A stretch of 64,000 nucleotides of DNA from Megascapheus bottae (GCA_024803745.1 JANJXV010000020.1:17896777-17960776), one strand, 5' to 3'; shown: positions 42,107 to 55,270, counted from the stretch's first letter. The notes: generated from the sequence alone by a model not told the origin. Translations and numbers: made by a program.

Positions 42107-45100
42107 GACCCATGATTGGGAACGTGGGCAGGATGGAAGCAAAGCTGGTAGAGAAGAGTTTCAGGTCCCTAGGGATATCTGCATGTTAGCAAGGATGTTA
42201 GAAAAGCATATTACTGTCTCCAGAATGTAAGCCATTCATGCCCACCTATCCTCCGTGTCCTAATCAATTACAGAATTTTACAGATTACAACATGAAATGA
42301 CCCCCATAAAATGTTACCCCACTCAGCAGCAGAGTCATAAGAGAAACAAAATTCAAAGGCAAGAGTCTACATAATGCTTCTCAGACAATTATATTTGTGA
42401 TCTGCGATTTAGACTCATGGTATAAATATCTATGTATAATTATATATAGATTATATAGAGAGATATAATACATATTGTATATGTGTCCCTCTTAGATAAT
42501 TTTGATTACCTTGAATCTCAGACTGTCCTAATGAAGTTGCAATTCTAGACTGAAATCCTTAGCTACTAGTGATTTCCTCAAAGGTGTGAGGTTCTGCATC
42601 ACCTTTTTTGATTTCTTTTGACTTACCTCTGGTAAGCCTTGACCTTGTTACTATAATTCTTTAAATTACAATAAAGAACAAGGGTGGGAGAAGACACAGA
42701 GCTTTGTTTTAGACTTGGGGACTTGGGATAGAGGTCATTTGTTCTGTTTACAGGTGTAAAAAATGTGAGATGGTTGTAAACATTATTATGATTACCTATT
42801 TCAAGGGAATTAATTATCCTACAATTTATTTAGTTAAGAAACAATTTTTTAAATTTAGTTAAACAAATATATGCAACGACTGCCAACTTGTTTCTACAAA
42901 ATTAGCACAGGATCCCCCTAGGGAAAACACTTATTTGGGGATTAAGAGTATAGCACCATGGTGGAGTGTTTACTTATTATGTGCAGGGTCATAAACACTT
43001 TTTGTTTTTTCTTTCCTCTGATAACCTAATGATTCACGAGTACCTATTTAGTAACAATAATACGATAAAATAAGAGAAAAGGAAATGCTGCCACTGCATA
43101 TTAAATAGGCCTCTTTTAACATTGAGTTTTAGCAGTGGCAGGGAAGGTAATGAAATAACAGGTTGGGTTTCACATGTTTCCCCTCACTGAAGTGAGCAGA
43201 GGATCACCCGTACAGCATGCATCGAGCCATAAGAAAATTAGTCCAGCTTTAGTTCAAAAAGTCTTCCATCCTGATGGTACAAAACAAAGCTTCGTCACCT
43301 GAGCCAGGTGAGATCAGAGATTTCAGAAGATCTATTTGGATGACTTGATATTTATCACCCTGGAATTTGGTCAACTCTGACTCTTTTCACAAGGAATTCT
43401 AAGGTGATGGATGGACCCTAATTTCATCTTCTGGGAATAGCACTTTCTTTGAAGCTGGGATAAAATTTGTGTTCTGTTAGACAAGATGTCAGCTCACTGA
43501 AAGGAACAGCCTAAAGTTACAGACATTAACCTAAACTACTTTGTGAAGGAAGAATATAATCCCAAGCTGGAAATAAACTACTGGAGTCCAGGAGCTGAGG
43601 GGTATCAGAGTAAGCGGGAAGAGAGACGTTGGGGTGCAAGGAGTTCTATAATCAGAAATAACCAGAGATGAATCTTGGAGGAACTTGTAAAGGATCTCTG
43701 TGAAAGAAAATAACAGTTATCTCTGGTCTATAATTTGCAGAGGTTATTGTTTTCTTCAAAAGGAGCAGAGAAGAGACAGATGGATCAACACACCAGCACA
43801 GATGTGATTCAGGAGAAAAACCTGCAGAGGTGCTGAGTCTGCAGCCAGGCTAGTGACTTACCAGGCTAAGGTTTTAATAGTGGCTCATGGAAATGCTAAA
43901 GTTGTCTGCTGAGAATTGGTATAAAAGGAACAAACAATGAAATACAGACAAAGTGTGAAATAGGTCTCAGCTGGAGAAACGGAGTAAGGTGGGGGTTGTG
44001 TGTTCAGACCCCTGGTCTGTCAGCCTTGATGCTGGGTCAAATGGGTTGCAGTTAGCTGGATAAGCAAAGAGGGTGATGTGAGAGTGGTCATAAATCAAAG
44101 CACTGGTCTAGGGCCTCAGGACAAGGTCACCTGGCTCTTTGGACCTGACAGTTACCACTGACTAATGGCAGGTGAGACATTCAAGAAACACCTTGCTCCT
44201 TTCTCTTCTCAGCTTCACTCTTGAGCAGCCCTGGAGAGGCCTTACTTTGCAGCTAGCAGTTGTGGAGAATGCAAAGAAATAAAGAGGGAAAAAGCCAAGC
44301 TGTCATACCTGGTCTACTATAGTGAATCTGAAGGAAAGAAAGGGGAATTGTTAGGTAGACATGGATAAAAAATTGGTGGACATCATATGTGGCAGATAAT
44401 ATATGATCCATCATGGCAATTCTTGTTTACATAGTGCCTTCGGGGGTTTCTTTGCAAATGCTTTTTCCCATAATGCTCTAGGATACTCTTTCAACCAATA
44501 AAAAGAGCTGGGGTGGTGTGTGCAATCAACCTAACCAATCAATGTGAAGAACTTAAAAGAAGACACAATGGGAGGAAGCCTATCCTAACAAAAGCCACCA
44601 CCCTCCCAGAGGTACTTCTCTTTGAGGCATCACACTTCAGAGAACCTCCTGCTTTCTTGGCTTTCCTTTTACTATCAGATAAACTTGATATGTCTGCTTT
44701 ATATACTTTTCTACCTTTCAGTTCTTTAATAAGGATAAGGGAAACAAAAATCCATATTCCAAGATGGCATCAAGTACAATTATTATTGCATGTAGGAAGA
44801 AAACAGATTCTGAAATTGAGTCAGAGTATGAAATTTTAATATTATACCTGAGGGTGGTTGTGTGATCCTTAGAGAAGAGTAAAACTATTGTTTATTAAAC
44901 AGCCACTGGAAAAAAAGATGGAAACTGAAATCTCACCTAATGCATAGTGCATTTAGAGTGTGGATATGTAGCAAACCATCATCCTTTCTAGAAAAATCTA
45001 ACTGTGCCCTGTGGTATTTGAGCCCTATGGCAACCTGTCTCCTCAGTACCCAGTGGCTGTGCATTACTTTCAGGATAAGTCCATAGTACTTAGCTACTTT

Positions 45101-45330
45101 CTCAGCCGTTTTCTTTTCATACCTGTTGTTATAACCATTGCCCTTTTATAATTCTCTGTTCTAGTTTCTGCACCTCCACAGTCACTTTCCCAATAGTTTT
45201 GCCTTGAAACTTCTACCTGTTCGGCAGTGCTGCTGTGCCCTTAGCCTGGCAGGTGACTGTCCCGTATGGTCATTTTCTGCTTTCTGTTACAATGTGTACC
45301 TGAGATTAGGACCACCCACAGCTAATCATG
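42107..45330. other. Long repeat-poor stretch
   Basis: About 3.2 kb. TA-rich run near 42430-42485. A weak L2-like trace may lie at 45070-45260. The 108-codon plus ORF (44513-44839) and the plus ORF starting at 45204, which runs into the TTCC array, are not supported as genes. Confidence 0.4.
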
Positions 45331-45424
45331 TCTTTCTTTTCCTTCCTTCCTTCCTTCCTTCCTTCCTTCCTTCCTTCCTTCCTTCCTTCCTTCCTTCCTT
45401 CCTTCCTTCTTTCCTTCCGTCCCT
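45331..45424. repeat. (TTCC)n microsatellite
   Basis: About 20 near-perfect CCTT units, a pyrimidine-only strand. The Leu-Pro-Ser-Phe run in the plus ORF is its translation. Confidence 0.97.
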
Positions 45425-45436
45425 TTTCTTTCCTTC

Positions 45437-45592
45437 CTGACCAATTGAGCCATACTTTCACTACTGGCTTATTGCTGGTTCATTAGAGGTAAGAGTTGCA
45501 TGGACTTTTCTTTCAAGACTGGCTTCAGACCTCCATCATCAAATCTCTGCTTCCTGAGTAGCAAGGACTATAGGTATGAGCCACCAAGTCAT
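45437..45592 (-). repeat. SINE-B, partial
   Basis: Retains the end of the right monomer, linker ('TTCATTAGAGGTAAGAG') and B1-like part. The rest of the right monomer and A-tail appear replaced by the TTCC array, which probably grew from the tail. Confidence 0.75.
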
Positions 45593-45649
45593 TATAATAT
45601 TTCCTGTCTATTTTTTCCTAGCCCTTTATTTCTTAGAAACTTCAGATAA

Positions 45650-45903
45650 TATTTTTTTCTTGGTTAGTCTATGGTTTGAACTCTGGGCCTGGGCGTTGTC
45701 CCTGAGCTCTTCAGCTCAAGGCTACCACCTTACCCCTTGAACCACAGTGTCACTTCCCATTTTCTAGTGATTCATTGGAGATAAGAGTCTCACAGACTTT
45801 AGTGCCCAGGCTAGTTTTGAACCTCGATCCTCAGATCTCAGGCTCCTGAGATTATAGGAATGGGCCACTGCTAGAATTACAGGCATGAGCCACTGTACCT
45901 GGC
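45650..45903 (-). repeat. SINE-B with duplicated end
   Basis: A minus copy in which the 5'-most B1-like segment occurs twice: 45851-45870 ('ATTATAGGAATGGGCCACTG') and 45874-45895 ('ATTACAGGCATGAGCCACTG' core). Confidence 0.88.
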
Positions 45904-48714
45904 TCAGATAATTTTTAAAAAATCTTTAAAAAAATCAAGGTGAATCTGGAAGATAAAAGGGAATCTAACAATATTCATATTCTAAAAAGGTGAAGGCAAT
46001 TGAGTGATTGTTGAATGACTGTCAGCAGGAATGGTTAAAAAACTCCAGGGATCAGCCGGTTCTGGTTGGAGTAAGGTACAACTGCCTAAGAGCCTTGCCA
46101 TTTGCCCTGCCCTCCACAGTCTCTGAGACTGTGGATCTTTGCATCATGCTCTGAGCCTCTAGCCACTGGTCTCTGTAGAACGATCTGAAATATCTTATAA
46201 TAGCAGTCAGACAATAATCTTGGCACTATTTCATTAATTATGCCTTCTTCCCAGCTGGTGTTTTTATTTCTGGAATCTTTTGTCTTCTTTGTGTCAACTT
46301 CATGCCTCTTGGGTTAGAACCACATCTTCCTTGTCTTGTATTAAGATTTTGCCCAGCAAACACTGAAATGCAATTTAAAATTTGGGTATGTTTAGGAATC
46401 ATCTAGAAAGATCATCGATGCCAAAGGTTTTTTGCAGCCTGGTGTCTTGCAAAAAAAAAAAAGCAAAACTAATATGCTTGCAAGTGTCAATGTTTTTTAG
46501 CATCTCCTTCTGGCAGGATCATGGGGCAGAGGGATCTTGGTTAGAAAAGAGAAAGCCATATGTTAAAGATATTCCTAACAGAAGAGCCCACTCTGTTCAA
46601 CTAAGGTGTGAAAATTTGCACTTGCGAATTCACAAACTGTCACAGCATTGTTTTATTTTGTGTCAATTTCAGAAGTTGAATCAATTGACAATATGTACAC
46701 ATAAGGAGACTCAGAGAAAAATTTATGATAAATAGAGTAAAAAGAGCTATGAACCCAAGGCATACATTCCTTTATAAGGAGAGGCATCTGAGAAGCTATT
46801 TTCTGTAAGCAAAAGCCTGTATACTTCATAATGTGTGATTTCTACTGTTCCCTAATGCATTACCCTCCATATGAGCAAGGTGTTATTTGTCACTGGGCAT
46901 TGTTTTTGCAGTGCTGCTCCACCCAGTAACTAACTTGTTCAGTCATTCATAGAACTTGATCTCTATAAGCATTTAAATTTTTCACATCTCTCTCCCTTAC
47001 ATGGCCCGCCAAAACTTTTACCTGCTCACCAGAAATTCAGTCCCTCACTAGAGAGCTCTTACGACAATGGTATCACAAAGTAGTCTGTTTTGAGAGAAGT
47101 ATTAGCAAAGGATTTTAAAACAAAAAGTATCTTTTAAACACGTTACTAATGAAATTTGTATTTAAGAAAAGTACTAGATACCAACTAAAAGCATTAAACG
47201 GTTGCCAGTTTCAGGAAAAGAAGTGGCTTGCCATGTTTCTCTAATTGAGCTGAGATATATTCTTCCAGATTCTCATTAGAGCTGAAAGAGGCACCTGCTC
47301 TTTATGGGGATAACACTCTGGTTGATAAAGTGATGGTAAGCTCTACTTAAGGTTATGCATTTCTTTTCAAATCCCAGCTGTCAGGAAAATCATTTATCTT
47401 TATAAGGACTTCTGAAAGCTAATCACTTATTCTCAGCTCCACAACAATTACATTCTAGACCAGCTGCTAGCCTAGCTTTTCATTGGTATTATAGACATTA
47501 TTTCAGAATTTTGAGAAGCTAGCTTAGATTTTATGGGTGGAGGTTTGGTTTCAGTCTTTGCTAGTCTCCTTTACCTCCAGCATCTTTAGTTCAGTAAATG
47601 ACACCCATTCTATCCAGTAGCTGACTTCAGACATTAGTGAGCGATGAAGTTTTATCGCCCACCTTAGGCACTTTACAATAACTCCGTTGATTCTACCGCT
47701 TAAATACTCAGGTTCTGTTTGAATGTTTCCTCACTGGCTCCAAACCATCATCCTTTCCAGAAAAAAAAAACTTCCTAACTTAACTCCCTGTGATATCTCA
47801 ACACTCTTCCTAATGATGTCCACAGTAACATTTCTTCAAATCTCACCACAGCTACTTTCATTTCCACTGGCTATGAAGAATCTCTGTGCCTCCCTGCCCC
47901 CACCCCCCACTCCCCTGACTTTCACACTCTTCCTCTTAAGGACATGGCTTACACTACCCTTTCATCAACACCTAACTCCATGTCTAGTTTTTACCTTAAG
48001 CTTTCTCAATTAGTCCTTCTTTGTATCTACAGATGCTCAGAGAGTACCAGAATACAAAGAAGGTACTCTCAGAGCATTTATAATTTCCCCTTTGAAACAA
48101 CTGTCACAAATAAATATTTTCTCCACTGTAAATTTATCTATCCTATTGACAGTTGTAACTATAGGAACATACATAACATCTGAAACTGACTCAGTGCTTA
48201 AATATATTTAAAAAATACTAAAAATGAAGGCTCTGACCAGCTAAGACTGTAATGATAGGTAAAAATCAGGCAAACTAGTGATAAATGCCAGAAAGTAGTA
48301 TAGTTTTAGTCTTGAAGCCAGGTAGTAAAATCATAAAATACAGAAAAATAGAGACAAAATTTTCACCAAATCCTTTTTTCAGGTTAAGAACAGCCATAAA
48401 TATTTCCATATATGTCATGATTATGTTTGTTTTTTGTATACTAAACTATATGTAACTATTTGATTTTTTTACTTAGCATACAATGAAATAATCTCCATGC
48501 TATTAAATATTCTGCCAAAGAACATTTTTAATGTCTACAGAATTTATGTTTCAAAATTGATTCATTCTCACTTATCATAGAATCTTTAGATTGTCTGCTT
48601 TGCTATTTACTTTCATCTGTTCCTTAAGTATGTGTCCTCACTATGGTTTCAGGAATTTGGGATCACTGGCCAGAACAGAGTAGGATTTAAGAGTCATAAA
48701 ATTGAGAAGATATA
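45904..48714. other. Long repeat-poor stretch
   Basis: About 2.8 kb without a recognised repeat. 47220-47480 holds several homeodomain-type TAATT/ATTAG cores in balanced sequence and is a candidate conserved element. ORFs 46382-46735 (117 codons), 47723-48013 and 47944-48183 on plus have no known domain. Confidence 0.4.
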
Positions 48715-48840
48715 TAACAGAATGGCTAAGTGCTAGGTTCCTGCTGTTAGACTTCTCGGATTTTAGCCATTGCTCTATCACTAATGAGTTTGTGTTACTT
48801 TAAACACATCACTTAATATTTACTGTACCTTATTGTGGTA
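48715..48840 (+). repeat. MIR-like SINE
   Basis: Plus-strand MIR order: 'GTTAGACTTCTCGGATTTTA', 'GCTCTATCACTAATGAG', 'CATCACTTAATATTTACTGT'. Diverged. Confidence 0.55.
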
Positions 48841-48879
48841 GGGGCATAACATGACAGCTATCAGCTGAGTAAAATTTTA

Positions 48880-49290
48880 AGGGCACATTACACTATTGTC
48901 AACCATAGGTACAGTGACGTAAGAAGATCTTCAGACTTTTCCATCTTGTGGAATTGAAAATTTATGTAAATGGCTAACATTTTCCCAGTACTCTTTAATC
49001 CTAACCCTAGTAACCACCACTCAACTCTTGGGTTTGATCATTTATTTATATACCTTATAAAAGGGGAATCTTGTCATATTTGTGCTGAGTTTATTCCCCT
49101 GCCCCGAGCATAATGCCAACATATGACCCATGTTGTCACACATTACAGAATTCTCTTCTTTTTAAGTTTAAGATTGAATAATAGTGCATTCTACATATGT
49201 ACTGTATTTTAAAATCAGTTGAAACATTGACTGCCATATCTTGGCTATTACAAATAGAACTATAATGAACACTGTATATGTTTACATTTC
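48880..49290 (-). repeat. Ancient L1M-type 3' region
   Basis: The reversed old-L1 pattern on plus: 'CTAGTAACCACCACTCAACT', 'GATTGAATAATAGTGCATTC', 'CATATCTTGGCTATTACAAA', 'ATAATGAACACTG'. Confidence 0.65.
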
Positions 49291-49304
49291 TATCTTAGTT
49301 TTTC

Positions 49305-49415
49305 CTTTTTTGTCTTGGATTACTTTGCAGATAGGTCTTGTGCATTTTCCTTGTGGTTCAGCCTTGGACCTTGATCCTTCTACTGTACCTTCCTGAGTAG
49401 CTGGGATAACAACAT
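49305..49415 (-). repeat. Old B1-like fragment
   Basis: On plus 'CAGCCTTGGACCTTGATCC' then 'CCTGAGTAGCTGGGATAACA' is the reverse of a B1-like body. Confidence 0.6.
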
Positions 49416-50754
49416 ATTTTTAGTTTTTTTTAAAAAAAAATCTGTAAAAGATAACAGAACTCCTAGTCAGATTCTTTGTAAATCCTCCTCAGTTTACTTC
49501 AATGAGCTTTTGCTTACATTCCTGCAGTCTTTTCTTCAGTCTTGCATAGGCCATACTTTCTATGAACCCTAGAAGCATAATGTCGATATTTTCAGGAATC
49601 ATGGATTCTTCTGTGGGAAAAACATCTTTCTCCTTTGCTGAGTTATTGAAGGTCCACTTTGTCTGTACGCTGACCCTACTGCAACAACCTCACTCATTCT
49701 CGCTTCCTTAAATTCTATCTTGGCTCCTGCCAGTGTTCTAGCAAGACACAGAATGTTCTCTTTACTTCCACTGACCTACCTCTAATCAAGAACTGAGCTC
49801 TAGCTCCTAGAGAGCTATTCTTAATTCCCTTTTCTTGGAGTGCCCTCCTTGGTCTTCTGAGTGCTGAAAACTCTTTGTCTTTACCTTTGTCAGATCATGT
49901 AGGTTCCGTTTTGGTTATCTGTGATTGGGGAAGTTCAGCGTGAAGAACAGGTTCACCATCGGTGTCTGATCTGATTTTGCTGTTACGCAGTGCATGTGTA
50001 GTACATTAATTAGTGAGTGGATTTCAAAGTGCTCCAGAACAATGTGCTATTATTCTTCAGAAGAGATATTAACTTTCCCAGCCAGTATTTAATTTATTAA
50101 TTTATGTGTTGTGATATGCTAGTTTAATTTGAATTTATAGGATTTATTTTTCTATACTCTTTTCTTTCTTTTCCCTTCCTTCCTTCTTTCTTTCCTTTCT
50201 TTCTTCCTTCTTTCCACCCTCCATCCTTTCCTCCCTCCCCCCTTCTCTCTCTACCCCTTTAGTCAGAGTCCTACCCTTTACCCAGGGATGCCCTGAAACA
50301 GTTTAAATATTTCATGCTCGATTCATACTTGCCTCCTTTCCCGGTATTTTTCAGTGTAGATTGTTAGCAGCCTTTTTCCTTTCTCCACCTCTATGCATAG
50401 CATTTTTTCTTAAATAGGCGTGGCGCTCTTCATTGCTCTTTTCTATCTGCTACCTGATTGCATTCTAAAATTTCTATCTGTCAAACCATAGTGAAGATGA
50501 GGAAGGCTCATGACTTTGGTGGCTTCATCTCTCTTCAAGGACAGCTGCCATACTCAATGAAGGATACATGCCTTTCTTCAAGTTTTGATTACTTATCAAC
50601 TTAGGAAAACTTAACTCAGGAAGCCAGTAGTAAGGGGCACTGACTGTCTCCCTGTGTTATTTCATGGTACCTGAATTTAATGACACATGATTCTTTTCAT
50701 GAAGACCAATTTTCTGCACACAGAAGGTAAAGAATATTTGTTTGTCTTAGAAAT
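49416..50754. other. Repeat-poor stretch with pyrimidine tract
   Basis: No exon recognised. 50155-50260 is a (TTCC/TTTC)-rich pyrimidine tract that could form triplex DNA. Confidence 0.45.
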
Positions 50755-50764
50755 CAGAAGTCTA

Positions 50765-51293
50765 TAAATGAAAGGAGTTCTAGGATATGGAAACAAGAGG
50801 TTTATCTTGTGTGATTGCTGTTTTTAATGTACTATGTTATTTTTCTTCTCTTTTTTGCCTTTATGGTTAATCTCATATTGTTACTGTATTCTGACTTTGT
50901 TATCTGGTATATTGTATGCATATATGTTTATTTGAAATAGCAAAGGGAGCCGGGATCTCGGCTTGGTGGTAGAGTGCTTGCCTAGCATGCACAAAGATCT
51001 GGGTTCGATTACTAGGTACCATATACATAGCTGGAAATGGTGCTGTAGAGCACTGACCTTGAGGAAAAGCCAACGACAGTGCAGGCCCCAAGTTCAAGCC
51101 CTAGGACTAGCAAAAAAAAAAAGAATGAAATAGGAAAGGGAAGGGGGATAAATAAGATGATTGGGAGGGATAGGGGAAGGGAAATAGGGACAAAAACATG
51201 AGAAGGTGTATCAATGTATGAGAAGAAATGCACCAACTATCTCATGAATGTAACTGTAACCCCTCTATACATTATCCTGATAATAAAAAAATT
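50765..51293 (+). mobile_element. L1 3' UTR fragment, split by SINE-A
   Basis: A 5'-truncated L1 holding only part of the 3' UTR, collinear with 18640-18960 of the larger plus copy, then a G-rich run (51163-51181), 'AACTGTAACCCCTCTATAC' and an AATAAA-bearing end. Flanked by CAGAAGTCTA (50755-50764) and CAGGAGTCTA (51294-51303). Its last about 46 bp are the unit found repeated in the 3855-4257 array. Confidence 0.88.
50948..51126 (+). repeat. SINE-A nested in L1 3' UTR
   Basis: A plus dimer with 14-bp flanks GAAATAGCAAAGGG (50934-50947) and GAAATAGGAAAGGG (51127-51140). Left B box GGTTCGATTAC. The linker/right-monomer junction is shortened. Confidence 0.92.
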
Positions 51294-54149
51294 CAGGAGT
51301 CTAGTTTTCCTCTTAATTACTACAATCACTAAAGCTTGCTTTTGCCACTTCATAGTAGCATACAGCATAAATTTATCAAGTATAACTATTTTGCAAATAT
51401 TATGCATATGAACTAACTTTTAAATGGAAAAAATATAAAACAAACTAGGATTTAATGCATTTCTAAAACTTTTAATTTCTTACACAATTAATATGTTCAG
51501 AATCTCTTAATAATTAATAATAATGCTTCTACTACTTGTTTTTCTTATTTAATATTAAATTTTAGATATAAGGTACAGAGAGAAAATACATTTAAAGAGT
51601 TTACTGTGTGTTAAGCAGTTCGAAGTGCTTTATGTATGGAAATATATATAATATAATGTAGTTCTTGTGTACATAAGTACCAATTCATGTTATTTCTGCT
51701 ATAGAGCCATTATTATGATGTTTTTTTGAAAAGTTTCCATTCTTCCTTTCCTTTTTGGCATTCACAAATGGAATTTGTGGAATCGTGGATCTTGGCACTG
51801 TGAGGCATCCACAATTTGGAACGCTGTGTGGAAGTAGGACGCCTTCACATCACAGTTAAAATCTCAGCACTTTCAGTTGCTGAACGTCCAGACTGGATGG
51901 TCTGATTGTTGGGACACGGAGACGCAGAGTGGGACAAATACTAGAAAGATTGATCTAGAACCAGCCTGGAAGGGTCTTTTCAAGTTTTTGGTTCACTACA
52001 TTATCAGCATGACCCTTGGAGAATTTCTTCATTCCAGAAAAAGTAAACTAACCAGGCAGAATGGAGGAAACCAATCCCTGGTTATGAATATGTGGTGGTC
52101 AGACTCAGATGTGGGAGTTACACTATTAGTTTTCTATTCCCCTGTAAGCAGACATCTTGTTCCATTTTTCACTTTAAGAACAATGATTCAGCGAGCTCCC
52201 TTCTATGTCAGTCCCAGGAGATAGATAGATAGATAGATAGATAGACAGATAGCAGGTAGACAGACAGATAATTAATATTCCTAAACTTATATGACACATT
52301 GAACTTCAGGTTTTGGTTTTGAGTTGTATGAAGCCTGTTTCTAAAAGGTCAGATTAAATTATATTCCCATAAGTACTTGAATTTTCTTATCCCCTTTTTC
52401 TCAACAATACTTAACATGATCAGTTTTTCGTTTAATCTTTGTTAACATGATGAATGGTGCCTTACTGTTGCCTTTATCTGTTGGTATCACATTATTCTCA
52501 GTTAAAATATGAAAACATAAAAGCTTAAAGTTGAATAATTTTCTCAATGTCATAGACCTGGAAGCAATGCTTGGAGCATGGAAAAGTAAAATTGGTTCAT
52601 TAAAATATTTCCATTTTGATTATTCTCCTTGAGTTTCATTTTCCAGTTGATTTTGGCAAGAAACTTAGACCCAAATAATCTCACTTCTGGAAACATTTAA
52701 TCCCTAGTAGATTCTTTAGCTATGTAAATCTTATCATTAAGGAAAAAATTGATGCTAGGCTAAGTAAAAATACAGCATAATATATCTGATCTTACCCACA
52801 GAAAGTGAGTGAACAATCTGTGTGGTATTCAAGTTTCTCATCTGTAAAATCACTAAGCGGACCTAAAGAATCTTATCTTTCTTTCCCACAATGAAATTTT
52901 ATGTTCCTTCCTGATTTGTAGCACAGATAAAAGCTGAGAGCTTTGGTTGAAAGGGGGGCAGGCCTGTTTTGCCTTCCTCTTTCCATGTTTTCATTCAGCC
53001 TGTATGGAAGTTCTCCTGGCCTCTACAAATTACAGTTTATAAACTACTGTACAAAACAGTCACAGGAAACAATTTCCACTAAGACTAGACAAAAAAAGGG
53101 CATCTAATATCTCCAGAATTGGCCCAGGCTTGTCAAATATAACGGCTCCCTCAACTTGTGCCTGCTTTCACATATGACCTTGATATTCTGTGAATCTGAC
53201 TGCATTTTTATAACCACTAGGCAGCATTCTAAGAACTGATAATGCTGGCATTTTCCCACTGCATATTTTATATTTACACTAGTGAAAGTCTTGCAATAAA
53301 TTTTCTGGATTAAGTGACCCAAGAAAGATGTGTTTTCATACTTGAAAAGTCACACTCTACATTTAAATATTGGTTACTACTTCTTTACTCAAGTGATTAC
53401 AGCTATAATAACCTAAAAATGTATTCGATGGGATTCTAGGAGCATTTTTGGTATCATATATGAATTTTGATTTCTGGTCTTTTTATGCATATTACTTAAA
53501 ATGTCTCCTCCTCCAACTTTTTATTTAACAAGGAAAACAAAAACGGAATCAAGGAAGGCAATTGGAATGCATTTCCCTTCCTTATGCCAATTTTCTCTTA
53601 GCTTATCCAATCCCTATGAGAATAAATCAGTTTACTCTTTGCATAGAGAAATCTTTTGCATTTTTAATATTCAATTCCCAGCAAAATATGCCTTGATGCA
53701 GTAAAAAGCTTATAGTAATTAGTCTCTTGGATTTGATAAACATATTCGTATGATTAAACCCAGACATCAACACACAAGCACTCATACTTATTAACTGGTA
53801 TCTGAAGTATTATGGAGCAGAAAAAAGTACATGTGGAAATGATGGGAAAAATTAATCAGGGGTTTAAGACAAAGCAACATGATGAATAATGTATTACCTT
53901 TAGTTATTTATTTACAAATTTGTGAAAGCATACAAAATTAAGCCACTCAACTATTTCTCTCTGCTAAGCAAAATAAAATAACCAAAGCCATTAATATCAC
54001 ATTACTATTCATTTTTTTAAGAATTGGACCCCACGAAAAGTGAATGATTTAAAAATACATTTGAGAAATCATTCTGTGATAACTAGACTGATGCAATGTG
54101 AATTTTCCTGGGTTAACTGGAAAGCAAAAGTCATTTTAAAGAATGAGGA
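51294..54149. other. Long repeat-poor stretch
   Basis: About 2.9 kb. Holds the GATA array (52219-52271), a weak MIR-like trace near 51595-51640, and a perfect 7-bp inverted repeat around a GGA spacer at about 51763-51779. The plus ORF 51877-52224 (115 codons) ends at the GATA array and has no known domain. Confidence 0.4.
52219..52271. repeat. (GATA)n/(GACA)n array
   Basis: About six GATA units followed by GACA and mixed units, the combination typical of Bkm-type simple repeats. Confidence 0.93.
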
Positions 54150-54335
54150 AGAGGCAGGGCACCAGTGGCTCATGCTTTTAATCCTAGCTACTTAGGAGGC
54201 TGAAATCTGAGGATTACAGTTTAAGCCAGCCTGAGTAGAAAAGTTTGTGAGACTCTTCTCTCCATTGGAGATAACCATCAAAAAGCCAGAAGTGACTAAA
54301 GTGGTAGAGTTCTCGTTGTTAGAAAAAAAAAAGTT
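54150..54335 (+). repeat. SINE-B, plus strand
   Basis: A complete plus copy: B1-like 'CACCAGTGGCTCATGCTTTT', 'GCTACTTAGGAGGCTGAAAT', linker 'CATTGGAGATAACCATC', then the right monomer with its second half deleted ('CTAAAGTGGTAGAGTTC'), ending in an A10 tail. Confidence 0.88.
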
Positions 54336-54373
54336 AAATAAGAGGGGGGAGAAGTTCTGAGGTTAGCCTTTGT

Positions 54374-54394
54374 GCACACACACATACACACACA

Positions 54395-54465
<71 letters not shown>

Positions 54466-54535
54466 GAGACAGAGAGAGAGACAGAGAGAGACAGAGAGAG
54501 ACAGAGAGAGACAGAGAGACAGAGAGACAGAGAAA
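54374..54535. repeat. (CA)n + (GA)n + (GACA)n array
   Basis: CA units (54374-54397) merge into (GA)n and then GACA/GAGACA units, the same progression as at 27381-27610. The Arg/Glu/Thr ORF on plus is its translation. Confidence 0.97.
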
Positions 54536-55266
54536 TAGGCACTGAGAAGAAGAATAAGACTTACTCTTCCCAGAAATTTACATATTATTTAAGTGTGGCT
54601 TTAGGGTCAAAGGTAACCCCAAATAAGACAAACAAGCCAATAAGGAAAGAAAAACAGAAGTATAAAAATACCAATTGACTTAAGAAAATGAAACCATTAC
54701 CACAAGGAAATATAAAAGTGTAGAAAACACTTTTCAGCTGGAAGTGGAAGAATTATTTGGGATTCTCACTATCAGAGAACATTTTGCTCAAGTAAGATTT
54801 CATCCCTTTCTTATTTTGAATAATGAGAATCTGAGCCTTTTATTTCTGCCATAGAATTTTCCTATACTTTATTATAGACATGGTTTTATACAGGAAAATG
54901 TTGAGAATAAACATTAAACAATAGGATTAATAGAACAATAGGGATTAATAAAAAGTATTTTATAGCTCAAACATTTGCTAGAACACACTCATTAAATTTC
55001 AATCCAGAGAGCTAAGGCTTATTACTTTTAAGTGACATTTAATGACATATAATGCTCATCTGTGATGTTATAGGGGAAAAAACAGACTGTAGAGAAGAAT
55101 ACGTTCTCTGGTTTTCAGGGAAAATAGATATATATTTACAAAAAGGAAGCATAAGAACGAGTTCGCAATTCTTGTTTAATTAGCAAATATAAACACAAAA
55201 ATATTGAAGTCATTTCCTTGGTTTTTACTTTGATAAGTTTTCCATAGTATATTTCTTTTCCTCTGT

Positions 55267-55270
<4 letters not shown>
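54536..55270. other. AT-rich DNA, nothing recognised
   Basis: No repeat or gene recognised. Confidence 0.4.

Noticed and set aside
44513..44839. 108-codon plus ORF
   Set aside because: No recognised domain, no upstream promoter or exon signals; single ORF consistent with chance.
51877..52224. 115-codon plus ORF ending in the GATA array
   Set aside because: No known motif; the end lies in a microsatellite.
54370..54678. 102-codon plus ORF rich in Arg/Glu/Thr
   Set aside because: Translation of the CA/GA/GACA array plus AT-rich flank.
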